64,000 nt of DNA, from positions 7,170,501 to 7,234,500 of the forward strand of contig NZ_CP060404.1 in the NCBI RefSeq assembly GCF_014295035.1, read 5' to 3'. The notes beneath the pieces were generated by a model. That model saw nothing but the letters and a program-made list of their open reading frames with translations, did not search any database and had not been told where the DNA came from. Positions 29,438 through 40,606 of the stretch are shown here, one piece after another. The DNA is from Streptomyces buecherae (GTDB lineage Bacteria; Actinomycetota; Actinomycetes; Streptomycetales; Streptomycetaceae). The position numbers were made by a program, and so were the translations under genes. Numbering within the stretch: the first letter of the stretch is position 1; each line of letters opens with the position of its first letter.

Positions 29438-29456
29438 CTAGGTTAGGCTTACCTAA
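29438..29456 (+). promoter_or_regulatory. Iron box upstream of dhbA (siderophore biosynthesis)
   Basis: CTAGGTTAGGCTTACCTAA matches the 19-bp iron box consensus TTAGGTTAGGCTAACCTAA at 17 positions. It lies 27 bp before the dhbA start codon and should overlap the promoter, so a DmdR1/IdeR-type repressor would shut off biosynthesis in iron-replete cells. Confidence 0.85.
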
Positions 29457-29483
29457 GTAAGGTCACGCCGAGGGGGCAACACC

Positions 29484-30263
29484 GTGCAGCAGCCAGAACT
29501 TTCCGGGCGGATCGCGCTGGTCACCGGCGCGGGCCAGGGCATAGGCGAGGCGGTGGCCAGGGCCCTCGCCGACCGAGGGGCCAAGGTCGCCGCCCTCGAC
29601 CGCGACGCCGACGGCGTCACGGCCCTGGAGAAGGAGTACGGGGCGCCGCGCGTCAGCGCGTACGCCGCCGACGTCACCGACAGCGCCGCCGTGGACGCCG
29701 TCGTGTCCGTCGTCGAGGACCAGGTGGGGCCCATCGACATCCTCGTCAACGTCGCCGGGGTGCTGCGCCCCGCGCCGGTCGCGGAGCTGACCGACGAGGA
29801 CTGGAGCCAGACGTTCGCCGTGAACACCACCGGCGTCTTCCACACCTGTCGCGCCGTCACCCGCCGCATGAGCGAGCGCCGCCGCGGCAGCGTCGTGACC
29901 GTCGGCTCCAACGCGGCCGGGGTGCCGCGCACCAGCATGGCCGCGTACGCCGCGTCCAAGGCCGCCGCCACCATGTTCACCAAGTGTCTCGGCCTCGAAC
30001 TGGCCCGCAGCGGCGTGCGCTGCAACGTGGTCTCGCCGGGCTCCACCGACACCGCCATGCAGCGGCAGTTGTGGACCGACCCGCAGGCCCCGTTGCGCGT
30101 CATCGACGGCGACCCCGCCTCCTACCGGGTGGGCATCCCGCTCGGCCGCATCGCCGAGCCCAGCGACATCGCCGAGGCCGTCGCCTTCCTCGTCTCCGAC
30201 CGCGCCCGCCACATCACCATGCACGACCTGTACGTGGACGGCGGCGCCACGCTGCGCGCCTGA
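29484..30263 (+). CDS. dhbA: 2,3-dihydro-2,3-dihydroxybenzoate dehydrogenase
   Basis: 259-residue short-chain dehydrogenase (EntA/DhbA family) that oxidises 2,3-dihydro-2,3-dihydroxybenzoate to 2,3-dihydroxybenzoate with NAD+. The cofactor motif GAGQGIGEAV is near residue 13, NVAG near residue 89, and the catalytic YAASK near residue 155. The specific assignment rests on its place beside dhbC, dhbE and dhbB. GTG 29484 follows GAGGGGG. First gene of the iron-box-controlled set. Confidence 0.9.
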   Translation: MQQPELSGRIALVTGAGQGIGEAVARALADRGAKVAALDRDADGVTALEKEYGAPRVSAYAADVTDSAAVDAVVSVVEDQVGPIDILVNVAGVLRPAPVAELTDEDWSQTFAVNTTGVFHTCRAVTRRMSERRRGSVVTVGSNAAGVPRTSMAAYAASKAAATMFTKCLGLELARSGVRCNVVSPGSTDTAMQRQLWTDPQAPLRVIDGDPASYRVGIPLGRIAEPSDIAEAVAFLVSDRARHITMHDLYVDGGATLRA

Positions 30264-30472
30264 CCACGCGTCGGCCGCGACCCCGCCCGGCGGCCGGCCG
30301 GCCCGTACGCCGCCGCGCCGACACCGCCGGGCGCCACCGGGCGCCCCAGGCGCCGCGACCGACACCGGCCCCCGCCCGACGACCGGCCCCGCCCGACGAG
30401 CCCGCGCGTCAGGCGAAACGGCCCCATCGACACCCCGACCGGTGCCCCCGCACCGAACGAATGGAGTAGCAG

Positions 30473-31865
30473 GTGACGACGACACACGAGGTCGCCGAGC
30501 GCCCGATATCCGGCCCGTCCGAGCCGGATGCCACGCCGGGGCGGCCCGCCCCGCACCCCGCCCCGCCCCGCGCCGGGCACGCCGCCCCGCACGCCGCGAG
30601 CGCCGCGCGCCGGCCGAGGCGGCCCGTACGACCCGGGTGCGACCGGCGCGCGGCAGTGGCCGTGGCGCGGCGCCCGCCCAACGGCCCGTGCGCACGGTGG
30701 ACACCGACGCCGTCGGCTCGGCCACCGCCCTGCTCGACGCCTACCCCGCGGGCGACGCCCGGTTCTTCGCCTCGCCCACCAGGACCCTGCTCACCCACGG
30801 CGTACGCGCCGAGGTCCCGCACGACGCCCGCCCGCTGCCCGAGCGGGTCGCCGCCACGCTCGCCGAGCAGGCCGGCGCCGGCGACCAGGCGCCGCTGGTG
30901 GTCGGCGCCGTGCCCTTCGACCACACGGCACCCGCGGCCCTCGCCGTCCCCGACGCCGTCCAGTGGGCCCCGCCGCTCGCCCAGGACCCGCTGATCGCCC
31001 TGCCCGCCGCCGCGCCCGAGGCCGCCGGCTGGTCGGTGCGCCCGGTGCCGGAGCCCGCGGCGTACGGGGCGGCCGTCGCCGCGGCCGTGGCCCGCATGCG
31101 GCGCGGCGAGTTCAGCAAGGTCGTCCTCGCCCGCACCCTGGAACTCACCTCGCCGGACGACCTCGACCTGCCCGCCATGGTGCAGCGGCTGGCCCGCCGC
31201 GACCCGCGCGGCTACACCTTCGCCGTGCCCGCCGGCGCGGGCCGCACGCTGCTCGGCGCCAGCCCCGAACTGCTCGTCAGCCGGCGCGGCGGGCAGCTCG
31301 TCGCCAACCCGCTGGCCGGCTCCACGCCGCGCAGCGCCGACCTCGCCGAGGACGTCCGCCGCGCCGCCGCGCTCCTGGAGTCCGAGAAGGACCTGCACGA
31401 GCACGCCGTCGTCGTGGACGCGGTGCGCGCCGCCCTCGCCCCGTACTGCGCGAGCCTGCACGTGCCCGAGCGGCCGACGCTGGTGCGCACCGCCGCGATG
31501 TGGCACCTGTCCACCACCGTCACCGGCGAGCTGGCCGAGCGCGACGGGCGCGCCGCCAGCGCCCTGGAGCTGGCCTGCGCGCTGCACCCGACGCCGGCCG
31601 TCTGCGGCACCCCCACCGCACTGGCCCGCGAGGTCATCGGCGACCTCGAACCCTTCGACCGCGGTCTGTATACCGGCATGGTCGGCTGGGAAGATGCCAG
31701 CGGAGACGGCGAGTGGGTCGTCACCATCCGGTGTGCCGAGGCGGAACGGCGCACGCTGCGCCTGTACGCGGGCGCCGGCGTCGTGGCCGCCTCCACGCCG
31801 GAGGCCGAGACCGCCGAGACCGGCGCGAAGTTCCAGACGTTCCTGCACGCGGTGGGGGTTGACCA

Positions 31866-31869
<4 letters not shown>
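30473..31869 (+). CDS. dhbC: Isochorismate synthase (DhbC/EntC), apparent frameshift near N-terminus
   Basis: Converts chorismate to isochorismate, the first step to 2,3-dihydroxybenzoate. The chorismate-binding core is intact: RMRRGEFSKVVLARTLEL, NPLAGSTPRSADLAED, STTVTGELA, HPTPAVCGTP and GLYTGMVGWEDASGDGEW. The only start with a ribosome site (GGAG before GTG 30473, MTTTHEVAERPISG) is in a different phase from the core. Codon composition suggests the switch near 30600, as if one base were missing. Without a frameshift, GTG 30697 would give a shorter protein lacking only a variable N-terminal extension. A 209-bp gap separates it from dhbA. Its stop overlaps the dhbE start (GTGA). Confidence 0.87.
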
Positions 31870-33584
<1,715 letters not shown>

Positions 33585-33675
33585 CGCCCCGCCGCCGCCC
33601 CGCGGGCCGCCACCCCGCACCGGCGGGGGCGCGCACCGCTCCACCCGCTCGACCCGAAGCCTGAAAGGCCCCGTC

Positions 33676-34308
33676 ATGGCTCTGCCCGCCATCGCGCCCT
33701 ACCCCATGCCCGCCGCGGCCGACCTGCCCGCCAACAAGGTGGCCTGGACGGTCGACCCGAGCCGCGCGGTACTGCTCGTACACGACCTGCAGAACTACTT
33801 CCTGTCCGCGTTCGACCAGAACGCGTCGCCGGTGACCGAACTGCTCGCCAACGTCGCCCGCGTCAAGAAGGACTGCGCCCGCCTGGGCGTGCCCGTCGTG
33901 TACTCCGCCCAGCCCGGCGGCCAGAGCCCCGCCGAGCGCGGGCTCCAGCAGGACTTCTGGGGGCCGGGGCTGCCCGACGACGAGCACGCCAAGGCCATCG
34001 CCGCCCCGGTGGCGCCGGAGCCCGGCGACACCGTGCTCACCAAGTGGAAGTACAGCGCCTTCGTCCGCTCCGACCTGGCCGAGCGGATGGCCGCCCAGGG
34101 CCGCGACCAGTTGGTCATCGTCGGCGTGTACGCCCACATCGGCGTGCTGCTCAGCGCCGCCGACGCCTGGATGCGCGACATCCAGTCCTTCCTGGTCGCC
34201 GACGCCGTCGCCGACTTCTCCGCCGCCGACCACGCCATGGCCCTGCGCTACGCCGCCGCCAAGTGCGCCGTCGTCACCACCACCGACACCGTTTTCGAGG
34301 GGAAGTAA
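33676..34308 (+). CDS. dhbB: Isochorismatase (single-domain DhbB/EntB)
   Basis: 210-residue cysteine-hydrolase-fold isochorismatase that converts isochorismate to 2,3-dihydro-2,3-dihydroxybenzoate and pyruvate. Typical segments: the MALPAIAPYPMP start, VLLVHDLQNYFL with the catalytic Asp, DTVLTKWKYSAF with the catalytic Lys and IVGVYAHIGVL. The C-terminal aryl carrier domain of E. coli EntB is missing here and is encoded by the next gene. ATG 33676 follows TGAAAGG. Confidence 0.93.
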   Translation: MALPAIAPYPMPAAADLPANKVAWTVDPSRAVLLVHDLQNYFLSAFDQNASPVTELLANVARVKKDCARLGVPVVYSAQPGGQSPAERGLQQDFWGPGLPDDEHAKAIAAPVAPEPGDTVLTKWKYSAFVRSDLAERMAAQGRDQLVIVGVYAHIGVLLSAADAWMRDIQSFLVADAVADFSAADHAMALRYAAAKCAVVTTTDTVFEGK

Positions 34309-34313
34309 CCGCG

Positions 34314-34544
34314 ATGGCCCTGACCGTGGAGCAGATCCGCGCCGACGTCGCCGACGTGCTCGGCGAGGACCCCGCCGACATCCCCGACGACGAGAACCTG
34401 GTCGACTACGGCCTCGACTCCGTCCGCGTCATGGCCCTGGTCGAGCGCTGGCGCCGGGACCACGGCGTCGAGGTGACGTTCGTGGACCTCGCCGAGGAGC
34501 CCGCCATCGAGCGGTGGGCCCCCCTCCTGGGGGCGCGGACATGA
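34314..34544 (+). CDS. Stand-alone aryl carrier protein
   Basis: 76-residue acyl-carrier-type protein. The phosphopantetheine site is Ser36 in DYGLDSVRVM, flanked by four predicted helices. It corresponds to the C-terminal domain of EntB as a free protein and should carry the dihydroxybenzoyl group from DhbE to the condensation domain of the next gene. It starts 5 bp after the dhbB stop and its stop overlaps the NRPS start (ATGA). No phosphopantetheinyl transferase is in the window, so one must be supplied from elsewhere. Confidence 0.9.
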   Translation: MALTVEQIRADVADVLGEDPADIPDDENLVDYGLDSVRVMALVERWRRDHGVEVTFVDLAEEPAIERWAPLLGART

Positions 34545-37500
34545 CCACCCTGCTCGATCCGGCCGTGCCACGGCGCGGGGCGGCCACCGACGCCGCGCGG
34601 CCCGCGCCCGGACTGCCGCTGACCTCGGCCCAGTCGGGCATGTGGTTCGCGCAGGCCCTCGACCCGGACAGCCCGGCCCAGAACACCGCCGAGTACATCG
34701 AGATCCACGGCCCCATCGACCCGGCCGTCTTCGCCGAGGCCCTGCACCGCACCACCGGCGAGGCCGACGCGCTGCGGGTGCGCGTCATCGCGGGTGACGG
34801 CGACGGGGACGCCGACGGGGAGGCGGCCGGACCCCGCCAGGTGCCCATCGAGATCGAGCCGCCCGGCCGCCCGGCCGCGACCCGGTCCGCGCACCCGGAC
34901 GGCGCGGCCCGCCGCGCCTTCCCGCTGCACCAGGCGGACCTGCGCACTGCGGCCGGCACCGACGCGGGCCCGGTCGCGGCGGCCCTGGCCTGGATGCGCG
35001 CCGACCTGGCCAAGCCCTTCGACCTGGCCAGCGGCCCGCTGTTCCAGCACGCCCTGTTCCGGGTCGGCGACCAGCGCTGGCTGTGGTACCAGTGCGTGCA
35101 CCACCTCGTCATGGACGGCTACGGCTACTCGCTCCTGGCCCGCCGCGTCGCCGAGGTCTACACGGCCCTGGCCACCGGCGCCGAGCCCACCCCCAGCCCC
35201 TTCGGCCGGCTGACCGACCTGGTCGCCGACGACCAGGCGTACCGCGCCGGCGACGGCTACGCCAAGGACCGCGCCCACTGGGCGGCCACCTTCGGCGCCG
35301 CGCCCCCCGCCGGCACCGACCCGGCCACCGCGAGCGAGCCCGGCGCCGGCGCCCCGCGCGCCCTGGACCTGCCCGACGCGCCCAGCCTCGCCGGCCGCAC
35401 CGCGCTGCCCGACCACACCTTCCTGCGCCGCACCGCGCACCTGGGCCACCAGGAGACCGAGCGGTTGCGCGCGCTGGCCACCGAACTCCGCGCCACCTGG
35501 CCCGACCTGCTCTTCGCCGCCCAGGCGCTGTACCTGTCGCGGGCCACGCACAGCGAGGACGTCGTGCTCGGCGTGCCGATGATGGGCCGCATGGGCTCGG
35601 CCGCGCTGCGCATCCCCGGCATGGTGATGAACGTGCTGCCGCTGCGACTGCGGGTGCGCCCCGAGGACACCCTGGCCCACCTGGTGCGCCAGGTCGTCCT
35701 CGGCATCCGCGCCGTCCGCCGCCACCAGCGCTACCGGTACGAGGACATCCGTCGCGACCTGGGACTGCTCGGCGACGGCCGGGCCCTGGTCGGCCCGCTG
35801 GTCAACGTGATGCCCTTCGACTACGGGCTGACCTTCGCCGGCGCCCGCTCGGACGCGCACAACCTGTCCACCGGCCCGGTGGACGACCTCACCGTCAACA
35901 TCTACGACCGCGCCGACGGCGCCGGCCTGCGCATCGACTACGACGGCAACCCGAGGCTGTACGACGAGGACGACCTCGCCGGCCACCAGCGCCGCTTCCT
36001 GGACCTGCTGGCCCGCATCGCCGACCCCGCCACCGACGCGCACGCGCCGCTGGGCGAGCTGTCCGTGCTCACCCCGGCCGAACGCACCCTGGTCCTCACC
36101 GACTTCAACGACACCGCCCGCGCCCTGCCGCCCACCACGCTGATCGGCCCCATCGAGTACCGCGCGGCCCGCGTCCCGAACGCCCCCGCCCTCGTCTTCG
36201 GCGACCAGACCCTGACGTACGCGCAGCTCAACACCCGGGCCAACCGGGTCGCCCGGCGCCTGACGGAACTCGGGGTGCGCCCCGGCGTGCTGGCCGCCGT
36301 CGCCCTGCCGCGCTCGGTGGACCTGGTGGTGGCGCTGCTCGCGGTCCTCAAGGCGGGCGGCGCCTACCTGCCGCTCGACCCCGACTATCCGGCCGAGCGC
36401 CTGGCGTACATGCTGGGCGACGCCTCCCCGGCGTGCGTGCTCACCGACCGGGCCACCCACGGCGCGCTGCCCGAGACCGCCGTGCCGGCCCTCGTCCTCG
36501 ACGACCCCGAGGTGCGGGCCGACCTGGACCGCTTCCCCGGCACCGACCCCGGCCGCGCGCTCACCCCGCACCACCCCGCGTACGTCATCTACACCTCGGG
36601 TTCCACCGGCCGCCCCAAGGGCGTCGTCGTCCCGCACCGGGCGATCGACAACCGGCTGCGCTGGATGCAGGACACCTACCCGCTGCGCGCCGACGACCGC
36701 GTGTTGCAGAAGACCCCCTCCGGCTTCGACGTCTCGGTGTGGGAGTTCTTCTGGGCGCTGCGCGAGGGCGCCACGCTGGTGGTCGCCGAGCCCGGCGGAC
36801 ACCAGGACCCGGCCTACCTCGCGCGCACCATCCGCGACCAGCGCATCACCACCGTCCACTTCGTGCCGTCCATGCTCGGCGTCTTCCTCACCGAGCCGGG
36901 CGCCGCGCACTGCGCCGGCCTGCGCCGCGTCTTCTGCAGCGGCGAGGCGCTGCCCCGGGAGACCGTCACCGACTTCCACCGCCTGCTGCCCGGCGTGCCC
37001 CTGCACAACCTGTACGGCCCGACCGAGGCCGCCGTCGACGTCACGTACCACCCGTGCGTGCCCGGCGAGAGCGGCCCGGTGCCGATCGGCAAGCCGGTGT
37101 GGAACACCCGGCTGTACGTCCTGGACGCCGCGCTCCAGCCCTGCCCGCCCGGCGTCGCCGGCGAGCTCTACCTCGCCGGCACCCAACTCGCCACCGGCTA
37201 CCTCGGGCGGCCCGACCTGACCGCCGCCCGCTTCGTGGCCGACCCGTTCGCCGCCGAGCCCGGCGCCCGCATGTACCGCACCGGCGACCTGGCCCGCTGG
37301 CGGGCCGACGGGGCCGTGGAGTACCTGGGCCGCACCGACCACCAGGTCAAGCTGCGCGGCCTGCGCATCGAACTCGGCGAGATCGAGGCGGCCCTGGCCG
37401 CCACGGACGAGGTCGCCGCCGCCTGCGTGCTGGTCCGCGAGGACCGGCCGGGCGACCAGCGCCTCGTCGGCTACGTGACGGGCCACCAGCCCGCCGCGCG

Positions 37501-38899
37501 GACCGGGCGGTCGGCTCCGGCGGATGCCGCCGCCGGGGCCGACCGTCCAGCGATGGAGAGCGATGAGAGCACGCACGTGGCTGCCGCGCCGACGGCGCCG
37601 GAGCGGGCCGGTCATGCGGGGCCCGACGCTGCCGCCCGAGCCCGGCGCACAGGCGCCGCTGTCCCCGAGGGGACGCCGGGTCTGGGCCGCGGCCCGGACC
37701 CCGCCCTGCTCCGGGAGCACCTCGCGGCGCGGCTGCCCGACTACATGGTGCCGAGCGCCATCGTCGTTCTGGACGCGCTTCCGCTGAGCCCCAACGGCAA
37801 GCTCGACCGCAAGGCGCTCCCCGCGCCCCCGGCCGCCACCACGGGACCCGGCCGCGCCCCGCGCAGCCACCGCGAGGAGACCCTGACCCGGCTGTTCGCG
37901 CGGGCGCTCGGCGTGGACCAGGCCGGCGTCGAGGAGAGCTTCTTCGACCTCGGCGGCAACTCGCTGCTCGCCATGCGGCTCGTCGCCGCCATCCGCGAGA
38001 CGCTGGGCGTCGAACTCGCCCTGGGCACCCTCTTCCAGGCCCCCACGTCCGCCGCGCTCGCCGAGCGGCTGCGCGCCGCCACCGAGGGCGAGGGCGGCGC
38101 CGGCGCCGCGGACGACGCGTTGGGCGTCCTGCTCCCGCTGCGCCCCGGCGGTGCCAGGCCCCCGCTGTTCGTCTTCCACCCGGCGGGCGGCATCAGTTGG
38201 TGCTACGCGGGCCTGCTGGCCCCGCTCGGCCCCGACCAGCCGGTGTACGGGCTCCAGGCCCGCGGCCTGACCGCCCCCGAGCCGCTGCCCGCCACCATGG
38301 AGGAGATGGCCGCCGACTACCTCGACCACATCCGCACCGTCCAGCCACACGGCCCCTACCGGCTGCTCGGCTGGTCGGTCGGCGGGGTCGTCGCCCACAC
38401 CGTGGCCGTCCGCCTCCAGGAGGCGGGGGAACGCGTCGAACTCCTGGCCCTCATGGACGCCTACCCCTCCGACCAGTGGCGCGACCTGGCCATCCCGGCC
38501 CAGGCGGACGCCCCGCGCGCGCTGCTGCGGATGGCCGGCTTCGACATCCAGGAAGGCCGCGCGCTCACCCGCGAGCAGGTGCTCGACACGCTGCGCCGCG
38601 AGGGCAGCGCGCTGGCCAGCCTGCCGGAGTACACGCTCTCGGCGGTCGTGGACATCGTGGTCAACAACGCGACCCTGATGCGCAAGCACGAGCACCGCGC
38701 CTTCGACGGCGACGTCCTGTTCTTCACGGCCGCCGCCCCCCGCCCCGAGGACTGGCTGACCCGCGACGCGTGGCAGCCCTACGTCACCGGCCGCCTGGTC
38801 AACCACGACATCGACTGCCTGCACCCCCAGCTCACCCAGCCGGACGCGCTGGCGGTGGTCGCGGCGGCGATACGGGACTGGCCGACCGGCAGCGCCTGA
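34541..38899 (+). CDS. entF: Single-module NRPS C-A-PCP-TE, predicted Ser-specific (EntF-like)
   Basis: 1452 residues. Condensation domain (about 20-450) with HHLVMDG at 187-193; adenylation domain (about 480-1100) with YTSGSTGRPKGVVV and YRTGDLARW; carrier domain with Ser1141 in GGNSLL; thioesterase (about 1205-1452) with Ser1279 in GWSVGG. Pocket residues read by alignment to EntF are D730, V and W (FDVSVWEFFW), H (VHFVPS), F and S (VFCSGEALP), L, V, D (LYGPTEAAVDV), the L-serine code DVWHFSLVDK. The module should join DHB to Ser, and the thioesterase would trimerise and cyclise, as for enterobactin. Odd: an Ala/Gly-rich insert of about 60 residues in the C-terminal adenylation subdomain (about 980-1052). 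No MbtH-like gene is nearby. Confidence 0.93.
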   Translation: MTTLLDPAVPRRGAATDAARPAPGLPLTSAQSGMWFAQALDPDSPAQNTAEYIEIHGPIDPAVFAEALHRTTGEADALRVRVIAGDGDGDADGEAAGPRQVPIEIEPPGRPAATRSAHPDGAARRAFPLHQADLRTAAGTDAGPVAAALAWMRADLAKPFDLASGPLFQHALFRVGDQRWLWYQCVHHLVMDGYGYSLLARRVAEVYTALATGAEPTPSPFGRLTDLVADDQAYRAGDGYAKDRAHWAATFGAAPPAGTDPATASEPGAGAPRALDLPDAPSLAGRTALPDHTFLRRTAHLGHQETERLRALATELRATWPDLLFAAQALYLSRATHSEDVVLGVPMMGRMGSAALRIPGMVMNVLPLRLRVRPEDTLAHLVRQVVLGIRAVRRHQRYRYEDIRRDLGLLGDGRALVGPLVNVMPFDYGLTFAGARSDAHNLSTGPVDDLTVNIYDRADGAGLRIDYDGNPRLYDEDDLAGHQRRFLDLLARIADPATDAHAPLGELSVLTPAERTLVLTDFNDTARALPPTTLIGPIEYRAARVPNAPALVFGDQTLTYAQLNTRANRVARRLTELGVRPGVLAAVALPRSVDLVVALLAVLKAGGAYLPLDPDYPAERLAYMLGDASPACVLTDRATHGALPETAVPALVLDDPEVRADLDRFPGTDPGRALTPHHPAYVIYTSGSTGRPKGVVVPHRAIDNRLRWMQDTYPLRADDRVLQKTPSGFDVSVWEFFWALREGATLVVAEPGGHQDPAYLARTIRDQRITTVHFVPSMLGVFLTEPGAAHCAGLRRVFCSGEALPRETVTDFHRLLPGVPLHNLYGPTEAAVDVTYHPCVPGESGPVPIGKPVWNTRLYVLDAALQPCPPGVAGELYLAGTQLATGYLGRPDLTAARFVADPFAAEPGARMYRTGDLARWRADGAVEYLGRTDHQVKLRGLRIELGEIEAALAATDEVAAACVLVREDRPGDQRLVGYVTGHQPAARTGRSAPADAAAGADRPAMESDESTHVAAAPTAPERAGHAGPDAAARARRTGAAVPEGTPGLGRGPDPALLREHLAARLPDYMVPSAIVVLDALPLSPNGKLDRKALPAPPAATTGPGRAPRSHREETLTRLFARALGVDQAGVEESFFDLGGNSLLAMRLVAAIRETLGVELALGTLFQAPTSAALAERLRAATEGEGGAGAADDALGVLLPLRPGGARPPLFVFHPAGGISWCYAGLLAPLGPDQPVYGLQARGLTAPEPLPATMEEMAADYLDHIRTVQPHGPYRLLGWSVGGVVAHTVAVRLQEAGERVELLALMDAYPSDQWRDLAIPAQADAPRALLRMAGFDIQEGRALTREQVLDTLRREGSALASLPEYTLSAVVDIVVNNATLMRKHEHRAFDGDVLFFTAAAPRPEDWLTRDAWQPYVTGRLVNHDIDCLHPQLTQPDALAVVAAAIRDWPTGSA

Positions 38900-38919
38900 G
38901 CACGCCGAGTGGCCAGACC

Positions 38920-38951
38920 CCCAGGGGCGCGCGAGCGGGCGCGCCCCTGGG
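38920..38951 (+). terminator. Hairpin terminator of the siderophore operon
   Basis: A 13-bp perfect inverted repeat with a 6-base loop (left arm cccaggggcgcgc) starts 21 bp after the NRPS stop and is followed by a short pyrimidine stretch. Confidence 0.75.
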
Positions 38952-39135
38952 CCTTCCCCGGCCCGTCCCTCACCCGTCTGGCCTACGCCCCGCCGCCACG
39001 CGGTGCGCGCCGCCGGCCGCGCCGCATCCTGGGAGGTAAGCCGCACTCCAGGCGTGACCGGACGTTGCCGGACGCGACGCGACGGGCCGCGACCGGACGT
39101 GCGGTGCGGTCCGACGTTCGAGGGAAGGGCGCGTC

Positions 39136-39375
39136 ATGAGTCCCAAGACAAGGCCGGACACCGGCGGAGGCGGGCGCACACACGAGTTCTTCACGCCCGG
39201 CAGGATCGCCCTCCTCGTGCTGGGCGTCCTCGGCCTGATCTTCATCTTCGAGAACACCCGCCAGGTCAAGATCCGCCTGCTGATCCCCGAGGTCACCATG
39301 CCGCTGTGGCTGGTGCTGGCCGCGGTGGCGGTGATCGGGGGGTTGTGTGGGGCGTATCTGTTCCGGCGACGGTGA
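39136..39375 (+). CDS. LapA-domain small membrane protein
   Basis: 79-residue protein with two hydrophobic helices (about 20-38 and 54-74) around the motif FIFENTRQVKIRLLIPEVTMPLWL, the pattern of the LapA/DUF1049 family (lipopolysaccharide assembly protein A domain). In Gram-positive bacteria its role is not established. AGGGAAGG precedes ATG 39136. Monocistronic between two hairpins. Confidence 0.82.
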   Translation: MSPKTRPDTGGGGRTHEFFTPGRIALLVLGVLGLIFIFENTRQVKIRLLIPEVTMPLWLVLAAVAVIGGLCGAYLFRRR

Positions 39376-39408
39376 TCCGGCTCCGGTCGGCGGGCGGCCC
39401 GTGAGAGG

Positions 39409-39452
39409 CCCCGCCCGGCCGAGTGGGCCAGATGGCGCGACGCCGGGCGGGG
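39409..39452 (+). terminator. Hairpin terminator after the LapA-like gene
   Basis: An 11-bp perfect inverted repeat (ccccgcccggc / gccgggcgggg) with a 22-base loop, starting 34 bp after the stop. The large loop makes it less certain than others. Confidence 0.5.
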
Positions 39453-39591
39453 TGTCAGCTCCTGACCGGTGCCCTCCCGACCACGGCCCAGGCGACGCGA
39501 CGTCACTCGATCGGCTCAACCATCGGGGCGGAACGAAGACGCCAGCCATGGCGGGGCGGACGCGTCGACATTCCTCGGTGAGGACAGCGAT

Positions 39592-40536
39592 ATGGCAGAC
39601 AGCGGCTACTACGTGATCAGCCCGGCAGCGCAGGAGGAGAACGGCGACCTGGTACTGACGGCCGGAGCCGATGGGCGCCTGTGGCAGTCACCCGGAAAGA
39701 AGATCACACCCAGTCAGGTCTTCCACGTCAACGCGGACGGGTTGATCAGGCCCACCCTCCACGGGACGAACCGTTTCGCGCACTCGGGCAGTAAGACGAA
39801 ACACGACCTCGACTACAACAGGTACGACTCGCTGCACGGCACGAAGGCGTCCGCCGCCACGCACTGGGCCACGACGTATTTCGGTGACGACGCCACTTAC
39901 TCCATCGCGGGAACATCCCTGGTCGAAGGCGTGCTCTACAGCCGGGTGTGGACCGGTGGCGGCAAGCGGGACGAGGAGGCGCGGGTCTACTGGGCGGATT
40001 TCGGCGCCACCGTCGCCGACAGCCGTTGGTGCCTCCAGAAATCCGCGCCGGTCCCCAAGGTCGCCTGGGCGGACTGCTCCGTCGGGAAGTTCGGCAAGCT
40101 GGGTTCGACCTGGTGGCGAGAGGTGCGGTTCCAGCTACCGACTGGACAGTACAAGCTGCCGGAGGGAACGAAGCTGGCGGTCGGGGCCAAGGACCAGTAC
40201 AACGTCCCCTGGTTCTGGGTGAACGGCTGGTTCCCCAAGAAGATCAACGTGGCGAAGAAGGGTCACGCGTGGAAGGTCCCCGGATGGGGTATTCCGCTGC
40301 CGCTGTACGCGTCGGGGTACTACGACAGCGGCACCAACATCTTCCGCCTGAAGTCCGGGGGAAAAGAGGTCAGCGACACGAACTCCAGCTTCCCGAGCAA
40401 GCAACACAGACTGCACTCGTTCCAGTACGTGTTGCCGGGCAACATCATGGGTCCGCCGGCCATCATCGACTTCCATGACGTCATGGATGTCAGATGCGGC
40501 GCGGACATCGAAAGGCAGGGTGAGGAGTTCTGGTGA
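39592..40536 (+). CDS. Hypothetical protein, unrecognised family
   Basis: 314-residue protein without signal peptide or membrane helix. It is rich in Trp, Tyr, Gly and Lys and predicted mostly beta. The start (MADSGYYVISPAAQEENGD) and an early ADGRLWQSPGKK / SQVFHVNADG stretch recall beta-trefoil or tectonin-like sugar-binding repeats, but no family can be named. Codon use is less G/C-biased than in the core genes. The ATG at 39592 follows GAGGA; an upstream in-frame stretch looks non-coding. The next gene begins 70 bp after its stop, so the two are probably co-transcribed. Function unknown. Confidence 0.7.
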   Translation: MADSGYYVISPAAQEENGDLVLTAGADGRLWQSPGKKITPSQVFHVNADGLIRPTLHGTNRFAHSGSKTKHDLDYNRYDSLHGTKASAATHWATTYFGDDATYSIAGTSLVEGVLYSRVWTGGGKRDEEARVYWADFGATVADSRWCLQKSAPVPKVAWADCSVGKFGKLGSTWWREVRFQLPTGQYKLPEGTKLAVGAKDQYNVPWFWVNGWFPKKINVAKKGHAWKVPGWGIPLPLYASGYYDSGTNIFRLKSGGKEVSDTNSSFPSKQHRLHSFQYVLPGNIMGPPAIIDFHDVMDVRCGADIERQGEEFW

Positions 40537-40606
40537 TCACGCGGCCCGCTCCTCGCACCGCTGGCGGAAGCGGCAGCTCCGCGAGACGAAGGACAGGACC
40601 CAGGGC

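Noticed and set aside
34406..39046. Very long antisense open frame opposite the NRPS
   Set aside because: It is Gly/Arg/Val-rich shadow of the high-GC NRPS coding strand; no start site or family features, while the sense strand has complete NRPS motifs.
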